A DNA stretch of 64,000 bases from Rhizobacter sp964253025. GTDB taxonomy: Bacteria > Pseudomonadota > Gammaproteobacteria > Burkholderiales > Burkholderiaceae_C. Below the pieces are notes generated by a model. The model worked only from the letters and a program-made list of their open reading frames with translations, ran no database searches and had not been told where the DNA came from. Each line of letters opens with the position of its first letter. The stretch's first letter is position 1. Both the position numbers and the translations under genes were made by a program. Below, piece by piece: positions 51,585 to 60,574 of this stretch. Location of the stretch: assembly GCF_964253025.1 (NCBI RefSeq), contig NZ_CAXUQC020000001.1, positions 558,001 through 622,000 of the forward strand, in the 5' to 3' direction.

Positions 51585-52586
51585 ATGAACCAGCAGATCC
51601 TCTCGCAAGACGAAGTCGATGCGCTGTTGCAGGGCATCACCGGCGAAAGCCAGAAGCTCGAGCAGGAAGAGGTCGAGTCCGGTGGCATCCGCAACTACGA
51701 CATCGCCAGCCAGGAGCGCATCGTCCGCGGCCGCATGCCGACGATGGAGATCATCAACGAGCGGTTCGCGCGCAACATCCGCATCGGGCTGTTCAACTTC
51801 ATCCGCAAGAGCCCGGAGATCTCCATCGGCGGCATCAAGGTGCAGAAGTACAGCGCCTTCCTGCGCGAGATCGTCGTGCCGACGAACTTCAACATCGTCT
51901 CGGTGCGCCCGCTGCGCGGCAGCGGCCTCATCGTGTGCGACCCGACGCTCGTGTTCGCCGTGATCGACGCCCTGTTCGGCGGCGCCGGCAAGTTCCACAC
52001 GCGCATCGAGGGCCGTGACTTCTCGCCCACCGAGCAGCGCATCATCACGCGCCTCGTGGAGGTCGTGACCGAGGAATACAAGAAGGCCTGGGCCGGCATC
52101 TACCCGCTGGAGCTCGACTACCAGCGCTCGGAGATGCAGCCGCAGTTCGCGAACATCGCGACGCCGAGCGAGATCGTCGTCGCCACGAGCTTCACGCTCG
52201 AGATCGGCGACACCACCGGCACCATCCACTTCTGCATTCCCTACTCGACGCTGGAGCCGATCCGGGACGTGCTGTATTCGACGATCCAGGGCGACAGCAA
52301 CGAGCCGGACCGCCGTTGGGTGAACCTGATGAAGCAGCAGATCCAGGCGGCCACCGTCGAGGTGGTGGCCGAGCTGGCCCACGCGCCGGCCACGGTCGAG
52401 CAGCTCCTTGCGTTCAAGCCCGGGGATTTCATCGAGCTCGACCTGAGCGCCGGCATCCAGGCCAAGGTGGTGGGCGTGCCGATTTTCGATTGCCACTATG
52501 GAACCTCCAACGGCAAGTACGCCTTGAAGGTCGATCGCATGTTGTCCAGCTCGGGTATGGGCTGGCTCGGAGAACAGAATGACTGA
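51585..52586 (+). CDS. fliM: Flagellar motor switch protein FliM
   Basis: 333 residues. N-terminal CheY-P binding segment ILSQDEVDALLQGITGE, then middle domain (RNIRIGLFNFIRKSPEISIGG, GSGLIVCDPTLVFAVIDALFGG) and C-terminal SpoA domain (LLAFKPGDFIELDLSAGIQAKV). It is the C-ring component that receives chemotaxis signals. Overlaps fliN by 8 bp. Confidence 0.97.
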   Translation: MNQQILSQDEVDALLQGITGESQKLEQEEVESGGIRNYDIASQERIVRGRMPTMEIINERFARNIRIGLFNFIRKSPEISIGGIKVQKYSAFLREIVVPTNFNIVSVRPLRGSGLIVCDPTLVFAVIDALFGGAGKFHTRIEGRDFSPTEQRIITRLVEVVTEEYKKAWAGIYPLELDYQRSEMQPQFANIATPSEIVVATSFTLEIGDTTGTIHFCIPYSTLEPIRDVLYSTIQGDSNEPDRRWVNLMKQQIQAATVEVVAELAHAPATVEQLLAFKPGDFIELDLSAGIQAKVVGVPIFDCHYGTSNGKYALKVDRMLSSSGMGWLGEQND

Positions 52587-53010
52587 CAGCACCAATTCGC
52601 CTGAAGACGACATGGCCGCCGAATGGGCTGCGGCCCTCGCCGAAGCCAAGCCGGAGGTCGCCTCCGAGGTGCAGAGCGCCGCGGCCCAGGCCACGCCCGC
52701 CGCCTTCACCGATTTCGCCGCCGGCGCCGGTGCGGGCGCGACGAACGACATCAACATGATCCTCGACATCCCGGTGCAGCTCACCGTGGAGTTGGGCCGG
52801 ACGCGGATCCCGATCAAGCACATCCTGCAGCTGGCGCAGGGCTCGGTCGTGGAACTCGACGCGCTGGCCGGCGAGCCGATGGACGTGCTGGTCAACGGCT
52901 ACCTCATCGCCCAGGGCGAGGTGGTGGTGGTGAACGACAAGTTCGGCATCCGCCTCACCGACATCGTCACGCCCAGCGAGCGCATGCGCCGCCTGAGCCG
53001 CTCGGCCTGA
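52579..53010 (+). CDS. fliN: Flagellar motor switch protein FliN
   Basis: 143 residues. Acidic/Ala-rich N-terminus, then the SpoA domain: ILDIPVQLTVELGRTRIPIK, ILQLAQGSVVELDALAGEPM and LIAQGEVVVVNDKFGIRLTDIV. Bottom ring of the switch; binds FliH. Starts within the fliM end. Confidence 0.96.
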   Translation: MTDSTNSPEDDMAAEWAAALAEAKPEVASEVQSAAAQATPAAFTDFAAGAGAGATNDINMILDIPVQLTVELGRTRIPIKHILQLAQGSVVELDALAGEPMDVLVNGYLIAQGEVVVVNDKFGIRLTDIVTPSERMRRLSRSA

Positions 53011-53019
53011 GGACGCGCC

Positions 53020-53367
53020 ATGCCGTCATCCGGATTCTCTTCACTGCTTGGCTTCATCGCGGTCATCGCGATGATCCCGATCGCCCTGTGGCTTCTCAAG
53101 CGCACGCCGATCGGCGGCGGCGCGGCCAACGGCACGATGCGCGCCGTCGCAGCGCTGCCCTTGTCGCAGAACCAGCGCCTCGTCACGGTGGAAGTGGGGC
53201 AGGGCGACCAGCGCAAATGGCTGGTGCTGGGCGTCACCCCGCAACAGATCACCACGCTCTACACGATGGAACCGGGCGCCGAGGCGCTGCCTCCGACCGG
53301 CCCGGCCATCCCCCCGTTCGCACAGATGCTGTCGCGCCTGCGCGGCGAACAAGGAACCCCGAAGTGA
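53020..53367 (+). CDS. fliO: Flagellar biosynthesis protein FliO
   Basis: 115 residues. One N-terminal helix LLGFIAVIAMIPIALWLLKR, then a soluble domain with VAALPLSQNQRLVTVEVGQG and KWLVLGVTPQQITTLYTM, the usual FliO pattern. Assists FliP ring assembly. Ends in a GTGA overlap with fliP. Confidence 0.9.
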   Translation: MPSSGFSSLLGFIAVIAMIPIALWLLKRTPIGGGAANGTMRAVAALPLSQNQRLVTVEVGQGDQRKWLVLGVTPQQITTLYTMEPGAEALPPTGPAIPPFAQMLSRLRGEQGTPK

Positions 53368-54197
53368 CTGCTGTTTCGTCACCCGCCACGCTGACCGTGG
53401 CTTCGCGCCCGGCCGCTCCGGCGGCCTTTTTCTCGGCCCTGCGCCGCCATCGCGCCGCGCTCCTGGCCTTGACGGTGTTATCGGCCGTTCCCGTGGCCGC
53501 TTTAGCCCAGGCCACCGCGCCCGGGCCCGGCCTGCCGCTCGTGATCGGGCAGGGCGCCGGCGGCACCAGCTACTCGGTGCCCATCCAGACGCTGCTGTTC
53601 TTCACGGCGCTGAGCTTCCTGCCGGCCGTGCTGCTGCTGATGACGGGTTTCACCCGCATCGTCATCGTGCTCGGCCTGCTGCGCCAGGCCATGGGCACGC
53701 AGTCGGCGCCGCCCAACCAGGTGATCATCGGCCTGAGCCTCTTCCTCACGTTCTTCGTGATGAGCCCGACCATCGACAAGGTCTACACCGAGGCCTACCA
53801 GCCCTACGCCGAGAACCGCATCCAGTTCGATGAAGCGCTCAAGCGCGGCGAGGTGCCGATGCGCGCCTTCATGTTGAAGCAGACCCGCCAGGCCGACCTG
53901 ATGCTGTTCGCTCGTCTGGCCAAGGTCGACCCGGCGGTGAAGGCCGAGAACGTGCCCTTCAAGGTGCTGGTGCCGGCCTTCGTCACCAGCGAGCTCAAGA
54001 GCGCGTTCCAGATCGGCTTCCTGATCTTCATCCCGTTCCTCGTCATCGACATGATCGTGGCGAGCGTGCTCATGAGCCTGGGCATGATGATGCTGAGCCC
54101 GGTGCTCGTGGCGCTGCCCTTCAAGCTGATGCTCTTCGTGCTGGCCGACGGCTGGAACCTGCTGCTGGGTTCGCTCGCCGCCAGCTTCGCCACCTGA
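53364..54197 (+). CDS. fliP: Flagellar export gate protein FliP
   Basis: 277 residues with a GTG start overlapping the fliO stop (GTGA). An unusually long N-terminus with a cleavable signal (LLALTVLSAVPVAALAQA) precedes the FliP core: IQTLLFFTALSFLPAVLLLM, TRIVIVLGLLRQAMGTQSAPP, NQVIIGLSLFLTFFVMSP, PFKVLVPAFVTSELKSAFQIG. Two TTA codons (39 and 47), rare here, sit in the signal peptide. Forms the export gate with FliQ and FliR. Confidence 0.95.
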   Translation: MTAVSSPATLTVASRPAAPAAFFSALRRHRAALLALTVLSAVPVAALAQATAPGPGLPLVIGQGAGGTSYSVPIQTLLFFTALSFLPAVLLLMTGFTRIVIVLGLLRQAMGTQSAPPNQVIIGLSLFLTFFVMSPTIDKVYTEAYQPYAENRIQFDEALKRGEVPMRAFMLKQTRQADLMLFARLAKVDPAVKAENVPFKVLVPAFVTSELKSAFQIGFLIFIPFLVIDMIVASVLMSLGMMMLSPVLVALPFKLMLFVLADGWNLLLGSLAASFAT

Positions 54198-54211
54198 CCG
54201 GAACGCCCGCC

Positions 54212-54481
54212 ATGGACGCCCAACAAGTCTTCACCTTCGGCCAGCAGGGCCTGTACCTCCTGCTCATGGTGGCCGCACCCGTGCTGCTCGTCGTGCTCGG
54301 CGTCGGCCTGCTGGTGAGCATCTTCCAGGCTGCAACGCAGATCCACGAGGCCACCCTGTCGTTCGTGCCGAAGATGATCGCCGCCGTGGCGGTGCTCGGC
54401 TTCGCCGGCCCCTGGATGCTGACGACGTTGGTGGAGTACCTGCAGCGCATGCTGCAGGCCATCCCGACCGCCGTCGGCTGA
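54212..54481 (+). CDS. fliQ: Flagellar export gate protein FliQ
   Basis: 89 residues, two membrane helices: GLYLLLMVAAPVLLVVLGVG and MIAAVAVLGFAGPWMLTTLV, joined by the loop SIFQAATQIHEATLSFVPK, the family signature. 14 bp after fliP. Confidence 0.97.
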   Translation: MDAQQVFTFGQQGLYLLLMVAAPVLLVVLGVGLLVSIFQAATQIHEATLSFVPKMIAAVAVLGFAGPWMLTTLVEYLQRMLQAIPTAVG

Positions 54482-54498
54482 CCCCCGGGCGCTGGTCG

Positions 54499-55260
54499 AT
54501 GCTCACCTTCACCGAAGCCCAGGTGATGGAGTGGCTCACGCCGCTCCTGTGGCCGTTCCTGCGCGTGCTGGCCATGTTCACCTCGGCTCCCGTGCTGTCG
54601 CAGCGCAGCGTGCCGGTGCGCGTGAAGGTGGTGCTGGCCTTCCTCATCACGGTCTGTGCCCAGGCGTCGCTGCCGGCCATGCCGGTGGTCGCCCTCGACT
54701 CGCCCGTGGCCGTGCTCATGGTCGTGCAGCAGGTGCTGATCGGCCTGTCGCTCGGCTTCGCCGCGCGCATCGTGTTCGCCGCCATCGAGTTCGCCGGCGA
54801 GCTGGTCGGCCTGCAGATGGGCCTCAACTTCGCCGGCTTCTTCGACCCGGCCACCATGGGCCAGACCACCGCCGTCAGCCGCTTCTACGGCACGGTCGTG
54901 GTGCTGCTCTTCATCATCATCAACGGCCACCTGCTGATGATCGCCGCGCTCACCCAGAGCTTCGTCGCCTTCCCCGTCGGCCCCGAGCCGTTCGAGTTCC
55001 TGCGCCAGATGCAGCCGCACCTGTGGGGCGCGGAGATCTTCAAGCTGGGGCTGTGGATCGCGCTGCCCATGGTGACGATGCTGCTCTTCGTGAACCTCGT
55101 GCTCGGCGTCATCTCGCGCGTGTCCCAGCAGATGAACATCTTCGCCATCGGCTTTCCCATCACCTTGTCGGTGGGCTTGATCGGCGTGCTGCTGACCCTG
55201 CCCATGATGCAGGCGCCGTTCACCATGGCGCTCGAGCAGATGCTGGCGCGGTTCCAGTGA
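54499..55260 (+). CDS. fliR: Flagellar export gate protein FliR
   Basis: 253 residues, six membrane helices. Blocks: RVLAMFTSAPVLSQRSVPVRV, VLIGLSLGFAARIVFAAIEF, GELVGLQMGLNFAGFFDPAT, and VLGVISRVSQQMNIFAIGFP. Completes the FliPQR gate. The last flagellar gene in this block; a GC hairpin follows. Confidence 0.97.
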   Translation: MLTFTEAQVMEWLTPLLWPFLRVLAMFTSAPVLSQRSVPVRVKVVLAFLITVCAQASLPAMPVVALDSPVAVLMVVQQVLIGLSLGFAARIVFAAIEFAGELVGLQMGLNFAGFFDPATMGQTTAVSRFYGTVVVLLFIIINGHLLMIAALTQSFVAFPVGPEPFEFLRQMQPHLWGAEIFKLGLWIALPMVTMLLFVNLVLGVISRVSQQMNIFAIGFPITLSVGLIGVLLTLPMMQAPFTMALEQMLARFQ

Positions 55261-55268
55261 TCCGGTAG

Positions 55269-55285
55269 GGCGCAGAGCCTGCGCC
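55269..55285 (+). terminator. Hairpin after fliR
   Basis: GGCGCAG-AGC-CTGCGCC, 8 bp after the fliR stop, without a U-tract. Probable end of the fli operon, weak evidence. Confidence 0.35.
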
Positions 55286-55463
55286 ATGCCGTCCGCGCGG
55301 CCGCTTCCGGGTCGATCCGCGAGACGCTGTATGCTGCGCGCCGACTTGACGCCGCCGAGCAGGGGACCCAGGACTTCCTGGCCCAGGCGGGCGCGCAAGT
55401 GCTGTCCTGCGGCCATGCTGTCTCTCCGGCGCGCAGGGCGTCGACCCACTACCGGAAAATCTG

Positions 55464-55970
55464 ATGCGCAAACTCTTCGCGATCCTGCTTGCTTCCGCCG
55501 CATTGACGGCATGCGGTACCAAACCCTATGTGCCGCAGGAATACCCGCTGCGCGACGGCCTCATCCCGACGTTGACCGTCAATGGTGACGTCAAGGTCGG
55601 CAACGCCCAGCCCTCGACCGACCAGGCCATCGTCTATTCCTACGGCGGCACCCAGCTCGCGTCCAACTACAAGGACATCACGCAGCTGATGGTCGAGCAG
55701 ACGAAGAAGGAAATTGCGAAGAGCGGCAAGGTGTCGGCCTCGGGCAAGCAGAAGAACATCGACATCAAGGTGACGTACCTGCAGAGCCGCTACATCGCCT
55801 TCTTCTGGAAGAGCGAGATCAGGTTCACGGCCACCCTGGGTGGCGAAACCATCGAGAAGACCGTCACCCACGGCAGTGGCAACCTGTACCAGGACCTGAA
55901 CGGCTGCATCGCCGAAGCGGTCATGAAGCTGCTGAACGACCCGAAGGTGACGGCCTACCTGGCGGCGTAA
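55464..55970 (+). CDS. Predicted lipoprotein
   Basis: 168 residues. Signal MRKLFAILLASAALTAC with lipobox LTAC, then a beta-rich domain (LIPTLTVNGDVKVGNAQ, QAIVYSYGGTQLASNYKDIT, KNIDIKVTYLQSRYIAFFW). It resembles proteobacterial lipoproteins of unknown function. It is preceded by a 203-bp gap after fliR, in which the sequence before the ATG (TACCGGAAAATCTG) has no clear Shine-Dalgarno. Confidence 0.72.
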   Translation: MRKLFAILLASAALTACGTKPYVPQEYPLRDGLIPTLTVNGDVKVGNAQPSTDQAIVYSYGGTQLASNYKDITQLMVEQTKKEIAKSGKVSASGKQKNIDIKVTYLQSRYIAFFWKSEIRFTATLGGETIEKTVTHGSGNLYQDLNGCIAEAVMKLLNDPKVTAYLAA

Positions 55971-56043
55971 ACCCACGACTTCCCCGGCGGCGCTGCCCTC
56001 CTGCGAGGTCAGTGACCCTGGCGGGCAGGCGGCCTCAACCGGC

Positions 56044-56958
56044 TCACGGGGCGGCGCTTGCCGCTTCCGGCATCTGCCGCGGCACCGGGCGCCCGGTGTC
56101 GATGAACAGCGCCACGTCGTCCAGCACCGGCGCCAGCCAGCGCAGCGGCGCAGCCATCGAGGCGGCCAGCGTGACGTGGCCCACGTGACGGTAGAGCTTG
56201 ACCTGCACCGGCACCCCTGCGTCCTTCAGGCGATTGCCCAGCGCCACCGCGTTGCGCTGGGGATCGACCAGCTTGTCCTTCCTGGCGGCGCCGAGAAAGG
56301 TGCGCGGGGCGTCGGCCGAGACGAACTCGAACGGCTGCGACTTCGGCGGGTAGTCGGGATGGAAGAACACGGGCTTCGCGTCCGGGTTCTCGATGGGATA
56401 GAAGTCGTAGGGGCCGGCCAGGCCCACCCAGCCGGCGAGGGCGCGTGGCGTGGTGCCGGCGGCCTTCAGCCATCGCGGGTCGAGCGCGACCATGGCGGCG
56501 TTGTAGGCCCCTGCACTGTGCCCCACGACGAACACCCGCCGCGGGTTGCCGCCCAGGGCCGTCGCCTGCTGCAGGCCGTAGGCCACCGCGGCGGCGCTGT
56601 CCTCGACGAAGGAGGGGTAGCGCACCTCCGGATACACGCGGTAGTCCGCCACCAGCGTCAGGATGCCGCGCGAGGCGAGTGCCTCGCCGACGAAGCGGTA
56701 GTCGGCCCGGTCACCACCATTCCAGGTGCCACCGTAGAAGAAGACCGCCACCGGCCAGCCGCCGGCGGGCGCCGTGGCCGTCGGGCGGTAGACGTCCAGC
56801 TGCTGGCGCGGGTGTGTGCCGTAGGGCACGTTGGCGGTGAGCTCGAAGGTGCTGCGCGGCGTCAGCGCGTTGAGCGTCTGCACGGGCGCACAAGCGGCCA
56901 GCACGCCGGCCAGCAGGAGCATCGGGACGGCAATGCGAAGGAGTCGGGGCGGCTTCAT
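56044..56958 (-). CDS. Alpha/beta-hydrolase (esterase-like) lipoprotein
   Basis: 304 residues. Signal with lipobox LAAC. Carboxylesterase/BD-FAE-like fold: oxyanion region FFYGGTWNGGDRADY (variant HGG), nucleophile elbow VVGHSAGAYNA, an acidic residue in RKDKLVDPQ, and His in YRHVGHVT. Likely hydrolyses esters in the periplasm; substrate unknown. ATG 56958 (MKPPRLL) preferred over 56970. Confidence 0.83.
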   Translation of the reverse strand: MKPPRLLRIAVPMLLLAGVLAACAPVQTLNALTPRSTFELTANVPYGTHPRQQLDVYRPTATAPAGGWPVAVFFYGGTWNGGDRADYRFVGEALASRGILTLVADYRVYPEVRYPSFVEDSAAAVAYGLQQATALGGNPRRVFVVGHSAGAYNAAMVALDPRWLKAAGTTPRALAGWVGLAGPYDFYPIENPDAKPVFFHPDYPPKSQPFEFVSADAPRTFLGAARKDKLVDPQRNAVALGNRLKDAGVPVQVKLYRHVGHVTLAASMAAPLRWLAPVLDDVALFIDTGRPVPRQMPEAASAAP

Positions 56959-57100
56959 GGCTGGCACCATACGCGCTGCCGACCTTGCCGGATGCAGGAC
57001 AAAAGGCCGAGATGGGTTCAGTGGCCACCGCTTGGCGGCCCGTCGTTCACGGTGCGTTCAGCGGACGTGCCGCCGGGCCAACGATGCGGCCCGCGGCGCG

Positions 57101-58498
57101 TCAGGCCAGCCGGGTTCGATGCCGCTCGATCTGCTGCCGCACCTGCGCCGGCGCCGTGCCGCCCAGCACGTTGCGGGCGTTCAGCGAGCCGCGCAGGGTC
57201 AGCACCTCGAACACGTCGTCGGTGATGGAGGCGTGGAAGCCCTGCAGGGTGGCCAGGGGCAGTTCGGACAGGTCGACGCCGGAGGCGATGGCCTGCTTCA
57301 CCGCGTGCGCCACCACCTCGTGGGCGTCGCGGAAGGGCAGGCCCTTCTTCACGAGGTAGTCGGCCAGGTCGGTCGCGGTGGCGTAGCCCTTGAGGGCGGC
57401 GCGCTCCATCGCTTCGGTCTTGACGGTGATGCCGCCCACCATCTCGGCCATGATGCGCAGGGTGTCGCGCACCGTGTCGACGGTGTCGAACAGCGGCTCC
57501 TTGTCTTCCTGGTTGTCCTTGTTGTAGGTCAGCGGCTGGCCCTTCATCAAGGTGATGAGGCCCATCAAATGGCCGACCACGCGGCCGCTCTTGCCGCGGG
57601 CGAGTTCGGCCACGTCCGGGTTGCGCTTCTGCGGCATGATCGAGCTGCCGGTGCAGTAGCGGTCGGCCAGGTCGATGAAGCTGAAGTTCTGGCTCATCCA
57701 CAGCACGATCTCCTCGGCCAGGCGCGACACGTGCACCATGGTGATCGAGGCGAAGGCGGCGAACTCCATCGCGAAGTCGCGGTCGCTCACGGCGTCCAGG
57801 CTGTTCTGGCACACGCCATCGAAGCCGAGGGTGCGGGCGACGCGCTCGCGGTCGAGCGGGTAGCTGGTGCCGGCCAAAGCCGCGGCGCCCAGGGGCAGGC
57901 GGTTCACGCGGCGGCGCACGTCCTGCAGCCGCTCGGCATCGCGGGCGAACATCTCCACATACGCGAGCAGGTGGTGGGCGAAGCTCACGGGCTGCGCCAC
58001 CTGCATGTGGGTGAAGCCGGGCAGGATGGTGTCGACGTTGCGCTCGGCCACGTCCACCAGGGCCTTCTGCATGTCGGCCAGCAGGGGCAGCAGGGTGTCG
58101 ATCTCGTCGCGCAGCCAGAGGCGCACGTCGGTGGCGACCTGGTCGTTTCGCGAGCGGCCGGTGTGCAGGCGCTTGCCGGCGTTGCCCACCAGCTGGGTGA
58201 GGCGCGCCTCGATGTTCAGGTGCACGTCTTCCAGGTCGAGCTTCCACTCGAACGCGTCCGACTCGATGTCGGCCGTGATCAGCGCCATGCCGCGGCGGAT
58301 GTCGGCAAGGTCGGCTTCGCCGATGATTCCTTGGGCCTGCAGCATCTCGGCGTGCGCCAGGCTGCCGGCGATGTCCGCCTTCCACAGGCGCTTGTCGAAG
58401 AAGACGCTGGCGGTGTAGCGCTTGACCAGCTCGCTCATCGGCTCGGAGAAGAGCGCGGACCAGGCTTGGGATTTCTTGTCGAGTTGGTTCGAGGACAT
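57101..58498 (-). CDS. argH: Argininosuccinate lyase
   Basis: 465 residues. Splits argininosuccinate into arginine and fumarate, the last step of arginine biosynthesis. Contains HTGRSRNDQVATD, GFTHMQVAQPVSFAHHL, GTSYPLDRE and the superfamily signature GSSIMPQKRNPD with the catalytic Ser loop. Standard length. Start at MSSNQLDKK. Divergent from the histidine kinase gene, a linkage typical of Burkholderiales. Confidence 0.97.
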   Translation of the reverse strand: MSSNQLDKKSQAWSALFSEPMSELVKRYTASVFFDKRLWKADIAGSLAHAEMLQAQGIIGEADLADIRRGMALITADIESDAFEWKLDLEDVHLNIEARLTQLVGNAGKRLHTGRSRNDQVATDVRLWLRDEIDTLLPLLADMQKALVDVAERNVDTILPGFTHMQVAQPVSFAHHLLAYVEMFARDAERLQDVRRRVNRLPLGAAALAGTSYPLDRERVARTLGFDGVCQNSLDAVSDRDFAMEFAAFASITMVHVSRLAEEIVLWMSQNFSFIDLADRYCTGSSIMPQKRNPDVAELARGKSGRVVGHLMGLITLMKGQPLTYNKDNQEDKEPLFDTVDTVRDTLRIMAEMVGGITVKTEAMERAALKGYATATDLADYLVKKGLPFRDAHEVVAHAVKQAIASGVDLSELPLATLQGFHASITDDVFEVLTLRGSLNARNVLGGTAPAQVRQQIERHRTRLA

Positions 58499-58652
58499 GG
58501 CAGGCAGGGTGCGCACGCGCGGGGCGCGTCGGGGAAGAAGGGATTGCCCCGCGACGCGAGTTGGCGACAATTCGCCAAGGTCCGGGCGGAAGCCAGGATT
58601 CTATTCTTCCGACTGTTCCGCCCGACCCCAGCGGCCCTGCCGCCCGCGCCCC

Positions 58653-59786
58653 ATGGCCTCACCCCCGCCGCCCGTTTCCCACCGCTCCGCCCGCCGCGAG
58701 GCCGGCTCCGCCTGGGGCGACAGCACGCGGCCCGGCGACCTTCGGCACAGCAGCCTCTTCAACACCACGAGCTTCGGCCCGGGCGCGTCGGCCCTGGCAC
58801 CCGATCCGGGCGCCAACTCGGCGTTCGACGTCTGTCATGTGGGCGTGGTGTTGCGTGCCATCCTGTTCGTGCACGCCACGGTGGCGGTGGGCACGATGTT
58901 CGCGGCCGCCGACACCGAATCGTGGCTCGGGCTGCTCGCCTCCGGCACGAGCGTGGCGCTGCCGGCCACATTGCTGTGGCTGGTGGTCGCCTGCCTCCTC
59001 AAGCGCCCGCTCGCCTACCTGCCGGTGGCAGGGCAGTGGATCGCCGCGCTGGCGCTGGGGGCGGTGAGCGGCTTGGCCGGCCATCTGCTGCAGGCGATCG
59101 GGCCGCTCGGGCTGCTCGAGCCCCGGCCCTGGGCGCCGCCCGCAGCGGCCGGCGTGGCCCTGGCCACCGCGGTGTTCTACTGGCTGACGTTGCGCGCCCG
59201 CGCGCGTTTGCCGGCCGACGCCACCGCGCGCCTGGCTGAGCTGCAGTCGCGCATCCGGCCGCACTTCCTGTTCAATACCCTCAACACCGCCATCGCGCTG
59301 GCCCGGCTGGATCCCGCCCGCACCGAAAGCCTGCTCGAAGACCTGGCGGAGCTGTTCCGCGTGGCCCTCAACGACAGCGGCCAGGCCGTCACCCTGGGCG
59401 ACGAAGTGGCCTTGGCGCAACGCTACCTGGCCATCGAACAGGTGCGATTTGGTGACAGATTGAAAGTGACCTGGGAGCTCGACGAGGACGCCGCGCAGGC
59501 CCGCGTGCCGCCCTTGCTGCTGCAGCCGCTCGTGGAAAACGCGGTTCGTCACGGCATCGAGCCGGCCGCCGAGGGCGGCCAGATCCGCGTGCGCACTCGC
59601 GTCAAGCGCGCTCACGCCGTCATCACCATCGTCAACACCATGCCCGGCCGGCCGTCCCGCCCGGGCAACGGCATGGCCCTGCAGAACGTGCGCGAGCGCC
59701 TGAAGCTGATGCACGATGTGACGGCCCAGTTCGAGATTCGTTCAGACAATCAGTTCTTTCGTGTCCAGGTGGTGGTGCCGTTGTGA
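58653..59786 (+). CDS. LytS/AlgZ-type sensor histidine kinase
   Basis: 377 residues. Pro/Ser-rich N-terminus, four membrane helices (about residues 60-185: VVLRAILFVHATVAVGTMF, VALPATLLWLVVACLL, WIAALALGAVSGLAGHLL, AGVALATAVFYWLTL), then His_kinase (PF06580): RPHFLFNTLNTAIAL with the phospho-acceptor His, and an ATPase domain VPPLLLQPLVENAVRHGIEP, GNGMALQNVRERL. Overlaps its response regulator by GTGA. Similar to AlgZ (FimS) found after argH in this order. Confidence 0.88.
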   Translation: MASPPPPVSHRSARREAGSAWGDSTRPGDLRHSSLFNTTSFGPGASALAPDPGANSAFDVCHVGVVLRAILFVHATVAVGTMFAAADTESWLGLLASGTSVALPATLLWLVVACLLKRPLAYLPVAGQWIAALALGAVSGLAGHLLQAIGPLGLLEPRPWAPPAAAGVALATAVFYWLTLRARARLPADATARLAELQSRIRPHFLFNTLNTAIALARLDPARTESLLEDLAELFRVALNDSGQAVTLGDEVALAQRYLAIEQVRFGDRLKVTWELDEDAAQARVPPLLLQPLVENAVRHGIEPAAEGGQIRVRTRVKRAHAVITIVNTMPGRPSRPGNGMALQNVRERLKLMHDVTAQFEIRSDNQFFRVQVVVPL

Positions 59787-60574
59787 GTCCGGGTGAGTCT
59801 GCAGGCTTGAAGGTGTTGGTCGTCGATGACGAGTCGTTGGCGCGGCTGCGGCTGCGCACGCTCGTGGCTGAGTGCGCCACGCCGGCGGCCGAGGTGGTGG
59901 GCGAGGCGGCCAACGCCGCCGAGGCGCAGCAGTGGATCGCCGGCCAGCGCTGCGACGTCGTGCTGCTCGACATCCACATGCCGGGGCTCGATGGCGTCTC
60001 CCTCGCCCGGCAGCTGCGTGGCCAGGCTGATGCACCGGCCATCGTCTTCGTCACCGCCCATGCCGAGCACGCCCTGCAGGCCTTCGAGCTCGACGCGGTC
60101 GACTACCTCACCAAGCCGGTGCGGCGCGAGCGCCTCCAGGCGGCCCTGCAGCGGGTGGCCCAGCGCGGCCGCCCGACCGCGCCGCCGCCTGCGGCGCCGG
60201 GGGGCGCCGAGGAGCCCATGCTCATCGTCAACGACCTCGGGCGGCGCATCCGCGTGCCGGTCTCCGAGGTGCTCTACCTGAAGGCCGAGCTGAAGTACGT
60301 GACCCTGCGCACGGCCACCCACACCCACGTGCTCGACGACTCCCTCACCGACCTGGCCCAGCGCCTCGGCCCGCGCTTCCTGCGGGTGCACCGCAACGCG
60401 CTGGTGGCCCGCCGCGCCATGCAGGCGCTCGAACGCCGGCTCATGCCGGGCGAAGGCACCGATGATGTGGCCGAGGGTTGGGCGGTCCGCGTCGCGCCGG
60501 TAGGCGAATGGTTGAGCGTCTCGCGCCGCCAGGTGGCCGCCGTCAAGGACGCCATCACGGAGGGCGGCCTGTGA
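59783..60574 (+). CDS. algR: LytTR-family response regulator (AlgR-like)
   Basis: 263 residues, GTG start overlapping the kinase stop. Receiver: VLVVDDESLARLRL (Asp15/16), VVLLDIHMPGLDG (phospho-Asp63), VTAHAEHAL, DAVDYLTKP (Lys). C-terminal LytTR DNA-binding domain: VLYLKAELKYVTLRTATHTHV, FLRVHRNALVARRAM, VSRRQVAAVK. Forms a two-component system with the gene before it; its stop overlaps the next start too (GTGA). Confidence 0.9.
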   Translation: MSPGESAGLKVLVVDDESLARLRLRTLVAECATPAAEVVGEAANAAEAQQWIAGQRCDVVLLDIHMPGLDGVSLARQLRGQADAPAIVFVTAHAEHALQAFELDAVDYLTKPVRRERLQAALQRVAQRGRPTAPPPAAPGGAEEPMLIVNDLGRRIRVPVSEVLYLKAELKYVTLRTATHTHVLDDSLTDLAQRLGPRFLRVHRNALVARRAMQALERRLMPGEGTDDVAEGWAVRVAPVGEWLSVSRRQVAAVKDAITEGGL

